DNA of 64,000 nt from positions 1-64,000 of the forward strand of contig NZ_SDID01000001.1 in NCBI RefSeq assembly GCF_009192995.1, read 5' to 3'. Origin of the DNA: Sulfurimonas indica (GTDB lineage: Bacteria; Campylobacterota; Campylobacteria; Campylobacterales; Sulfurimonadaceae). The number at the start of each line of letters is the position of its first letter. Position 1 is the stretch's first letter. This document shows positions 62,585 through 64,000 of the stretch, piece after piece. Under the pieces are notes generated by a model that was given only the letters and a program-made list of their open reading frames with translations, was not told where the DNA came from and did not search any database. A program made the position numbers and the translations under genes.

Positions 62585-63406
62585 TTATACTTTTTTAGCA
62601 ATTTTTTCAATTGCATCTCTGTTCATCTCATTCATCTGTGTATCCATCGCTTTTTGATACATACCAACAAGTCTGTTTGTCTCTATGAGCTGTGTCATCA
62701 TCTTTACAGCATTGACATTGCTCTTCTCCAAAAAGCCTTGGTTAACAGCACCACTCTCTTCGCTTATCTCCAAACGCTTCATATCATCCAGTCTGTAGAG
62801 ATTATCTCCCTCTTTTTTGAGATAACGAAGATTATCCACATTGGCTATAAAGAGTTTTTTATTCTGTGTAAGTGTTACGGAACCCGGTACATTTGTATAA
62901 ATCTGACCATTCTTGTCAATATCTATCACACTGTCAACTGTAGAGAAACTGATACCCTCTTTACTTTTAAAGTAATCATCGCCAAGGACTTCGTATCCTT
63001 GCTTTGTAACAAGTTTTCCTTCATCATCCAGTGAAAAGGAACCATCACGTGTCAGACGGACACCTTCTGGAGTTTTTACAGCGAAAAAAAGATTCTCACG
63101 TGAGAGTGCCACATCGAGAGGATTTGAAGTCTTTTGCAGATTACCGACTGAAAAGTTTGTATACTCATCTACAACCTGAGGAGCTTTTGTCATAGTCCTG
63201 TTTAAAAACTTTGCAGCCTCTTTTGTATTGTTCTCATTTGGCAGTTCATCTCTTTTTTGTTGATAAAGACGCATAAAATCACCAATAATGAGATTATCTT
63301 CTTTATAACCGTTTGTATTTACATTTGCCAGATTGTTCGCAATGGTGTCAAGTCTGTTAAACTGAGTCACCATTCCAGCAGCAGAACTATAATAGCCTGT
63401 TTGCAT
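62585..63406 (-). CDS. flgF: Flagellar rod protein, FlgF-like
   Basis: A 273-residue rod protein with MQTGYYSSAAGMVTQFNRLDTIANNLANVNTNGYKEDNLI, central GNLQKTSNPLDVALSRENLFFAVKTPEGVRLTRDGSFSLDDEGKLVTKQGYEVLG and C-terminal SNVNAVKMMTQLIETNRLVGMYQKAMDTQM. Length and its place before flgG favour FlgF (also annotated FlgG2 in this phylum). A sigma-54 promoter lies upstream. Confidence 0.88.
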   Translation of the reverse strand: MQTGYYSSAAGMVTQFNRLDTIANNLANVNTNGYKEDNLIIGDFMRLYQQKRDELPNENNTKEAAKFLNRTMTKAPQVVDEYTNFSVGNLQKTSNPLDVALSRENLFFAVKTPEGVRLTRDGSFSLDDEGKLVTKQGYEVLGDDYFKSKEGISFSTVDSVIDIDKNGQIYTNVPGSVTLTQNKKLFIANVDNLRYLKKEGDNLYRLDDMKRLEISEESGAVNQGFLEKSNVNAVKMMTQLIETNRLVGMYQKAMDTQMNEMNRDAIEKIAKKV

Positions 63407-63441
63407 CTATCACCTCTGTTTTGCATTATTTTCAAGACTAA

Positions 63442-63458
63442 AAGCAAAGGGTGTTCCA
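63442..63458 (-). promoter_or_regulatory. Sigma-54 (RpoN) promoter for flgF-flgG
   Basis: The minus strand reads TGGAACACCCTTTGCTT, matching TGGCAC-N5-TTGCWT with GG at -24 and GC at -12 in proper spacing. It ends 36 bases before the flgF start. Rod genes of this phylum are usually RpoN-dependent. Confidence 0.75.
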
Positions 63459-63536
63459 GTTAAGCAAGAGCCAACATATAACTTTATAGATAACATCATA
63501 TAAAATAAAAACAAGAGCTTTTTAAGATAATTTCGG

Positions 63537-63542
63537 TATAAT
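63537..63542 (+). promoter_or_regulatory. -10 box of rpoD
   Basis: TATAAT preceded by a G lies 43 bases before the rpoD ATG. No convincing -35 is seen, which is usual here. Confidence 0.5.
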
Positions 63543-63584
63543 CCACCTTTTAAAAACCTTAAAAGCAATGGAGCAACCTCCGAT

Positions 63585-64000
63585 ATGACAGCAAAAGAAC
63601 TCAACAAAGCCCTGGAGACCTTTTTCCAGGAACATAAGTCAAAAGATTGTGTCACTTATGAATCAATCATTGACCTTTTTGAAAAGCAACCTACAGCCGC
63701 ACAGGCAAAAAATATTTTAAAACTTGCAAAAAAATACAATAAATGTCTCTATACAGCAAGTGAACATGCAAAAAAACTCAACGATCAAGAAGCAGAAGCT
63801 CGTCGTGATGCACAGAGAAAGATGCTTGAAGACAATGAAACGGACAAGTTTGACATCTTAAAAGAGCATGAACTTCTTGAGTGGTCTCGTTCAGACTCTC
63901 CTGTTCGTATGTACCTGCGTGAGATGGGGCAAATTCCACTGCTTACAAAAGAAGAAGAGATTGAGATCTCTAAAAAGATTGAAGCCGGTGAGAGCATTAT
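63585..64000 (+). CDS. rpoD: RNA polymerase sigma-70 factor RpoD (partial, N-terminus only)
   Basis: The frame from the ATG at 63585 stays open to the right edge (138 codons). Residues 1-65 are a sigma 1.1-like region ([49 protein letters not shown]), and [34 protein letters not shown] is the start of sigma region 1.2. Housekeeping sigma factor; the rest lies outside the window. Confidence 0.93.
   Translation, partial: MTAKELNKALETFFQEHKSKDCVTYESIIDLFEKQPTAAQAKNILKLAKKYNKCLYTASEHAKKLNDQEAEARRDAQRKMLEDNETDKFDILKEHELLEWSRSDSPVRMYLREMGQIPLLTKEEEIEISKKIEAGESI

Overview
The window looks like chromosome of an AT-rich Campylobacterota bacterium of the Sulfurimonas/Sulfuricurvum kind. The evidence is gene content and style: a short-form adenylate kinase after aspS, a 399-residue DapD, a compact RecN, the AmrS/Memo pair, RpoN-type control of rod genes, a very short MreD-like protein and many TTG starts. 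Species is inference; no rRNA is present. || Layout. (1) 1-10379, all on the minus strand: part of a conjugative element (F-type type IV secretion), read from right to left as BRO-N protein, 58-aa protein, HD-domain protein, YdjM-like membrane protein, two unknown proteins, a pilin, TraL, TraE, TraK, TraB, a TraV-like function apparently split over two lipoproteins, a coiled-coil periplasmic protein, a dense AT-rich repeat block, and a TraG-like protein that runs off the left edge. (2) 10380-25086: core genes, including a REC-RHH regulator, tRNA-Glu, a GluRS with no visible KMSKS loop, yggT, mobB, fbp, metG, a MurF-like protein without a P-loop, an orphan TRAP binding protein, queC, ybeY and a Ca/Na exchanger. 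(3) 25092-35857: a long minus-strand run for envelope and DNA repair (mrdA, mreD-like, GNAT, engB, lptA, lptC, kdsC, hisB, rlpA, mltD, tatD, recN) headed by an integron integrase. (4) 35858-38501: integron platform (promoter, candidate attI core, one attC-like site), then a divergent CDP-alcohol phosphatidyltransferase / cytidylyltransferase pair and a methyltransferase. (5) 38502-64000: nucleotidase, AmrS-Memo, polysaccharide deacetylase, nadK, aspS-adk-thiI, a second adenylate kinase of a different type, dapD, an S24/LexA-like repressor, trmL, purU, leuB-leuD, a diguanylate cyclase, flgG/flgF and the start of rpoD. || Most interesting signal. The promoter of the S24 (LexA-like, self-cleaving type) repressor at 54728-55384 and the promoter of intI-recN at 34889-35857 carry the same 27-bp element (25 of 27 identical), centred on TGACAANTTGTCA and placed directly upstream of the -35 box in both. 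They are about 19 kb apart. This suggests that a LexA-like repressor controls itself and a joint integrase-RecN operon, a possible stand-in for SOS control of an integron in a lineage generally thought to lack classical LexA. || All functions are read from sequence patterns by eye. No search, alignment or folding program was run.
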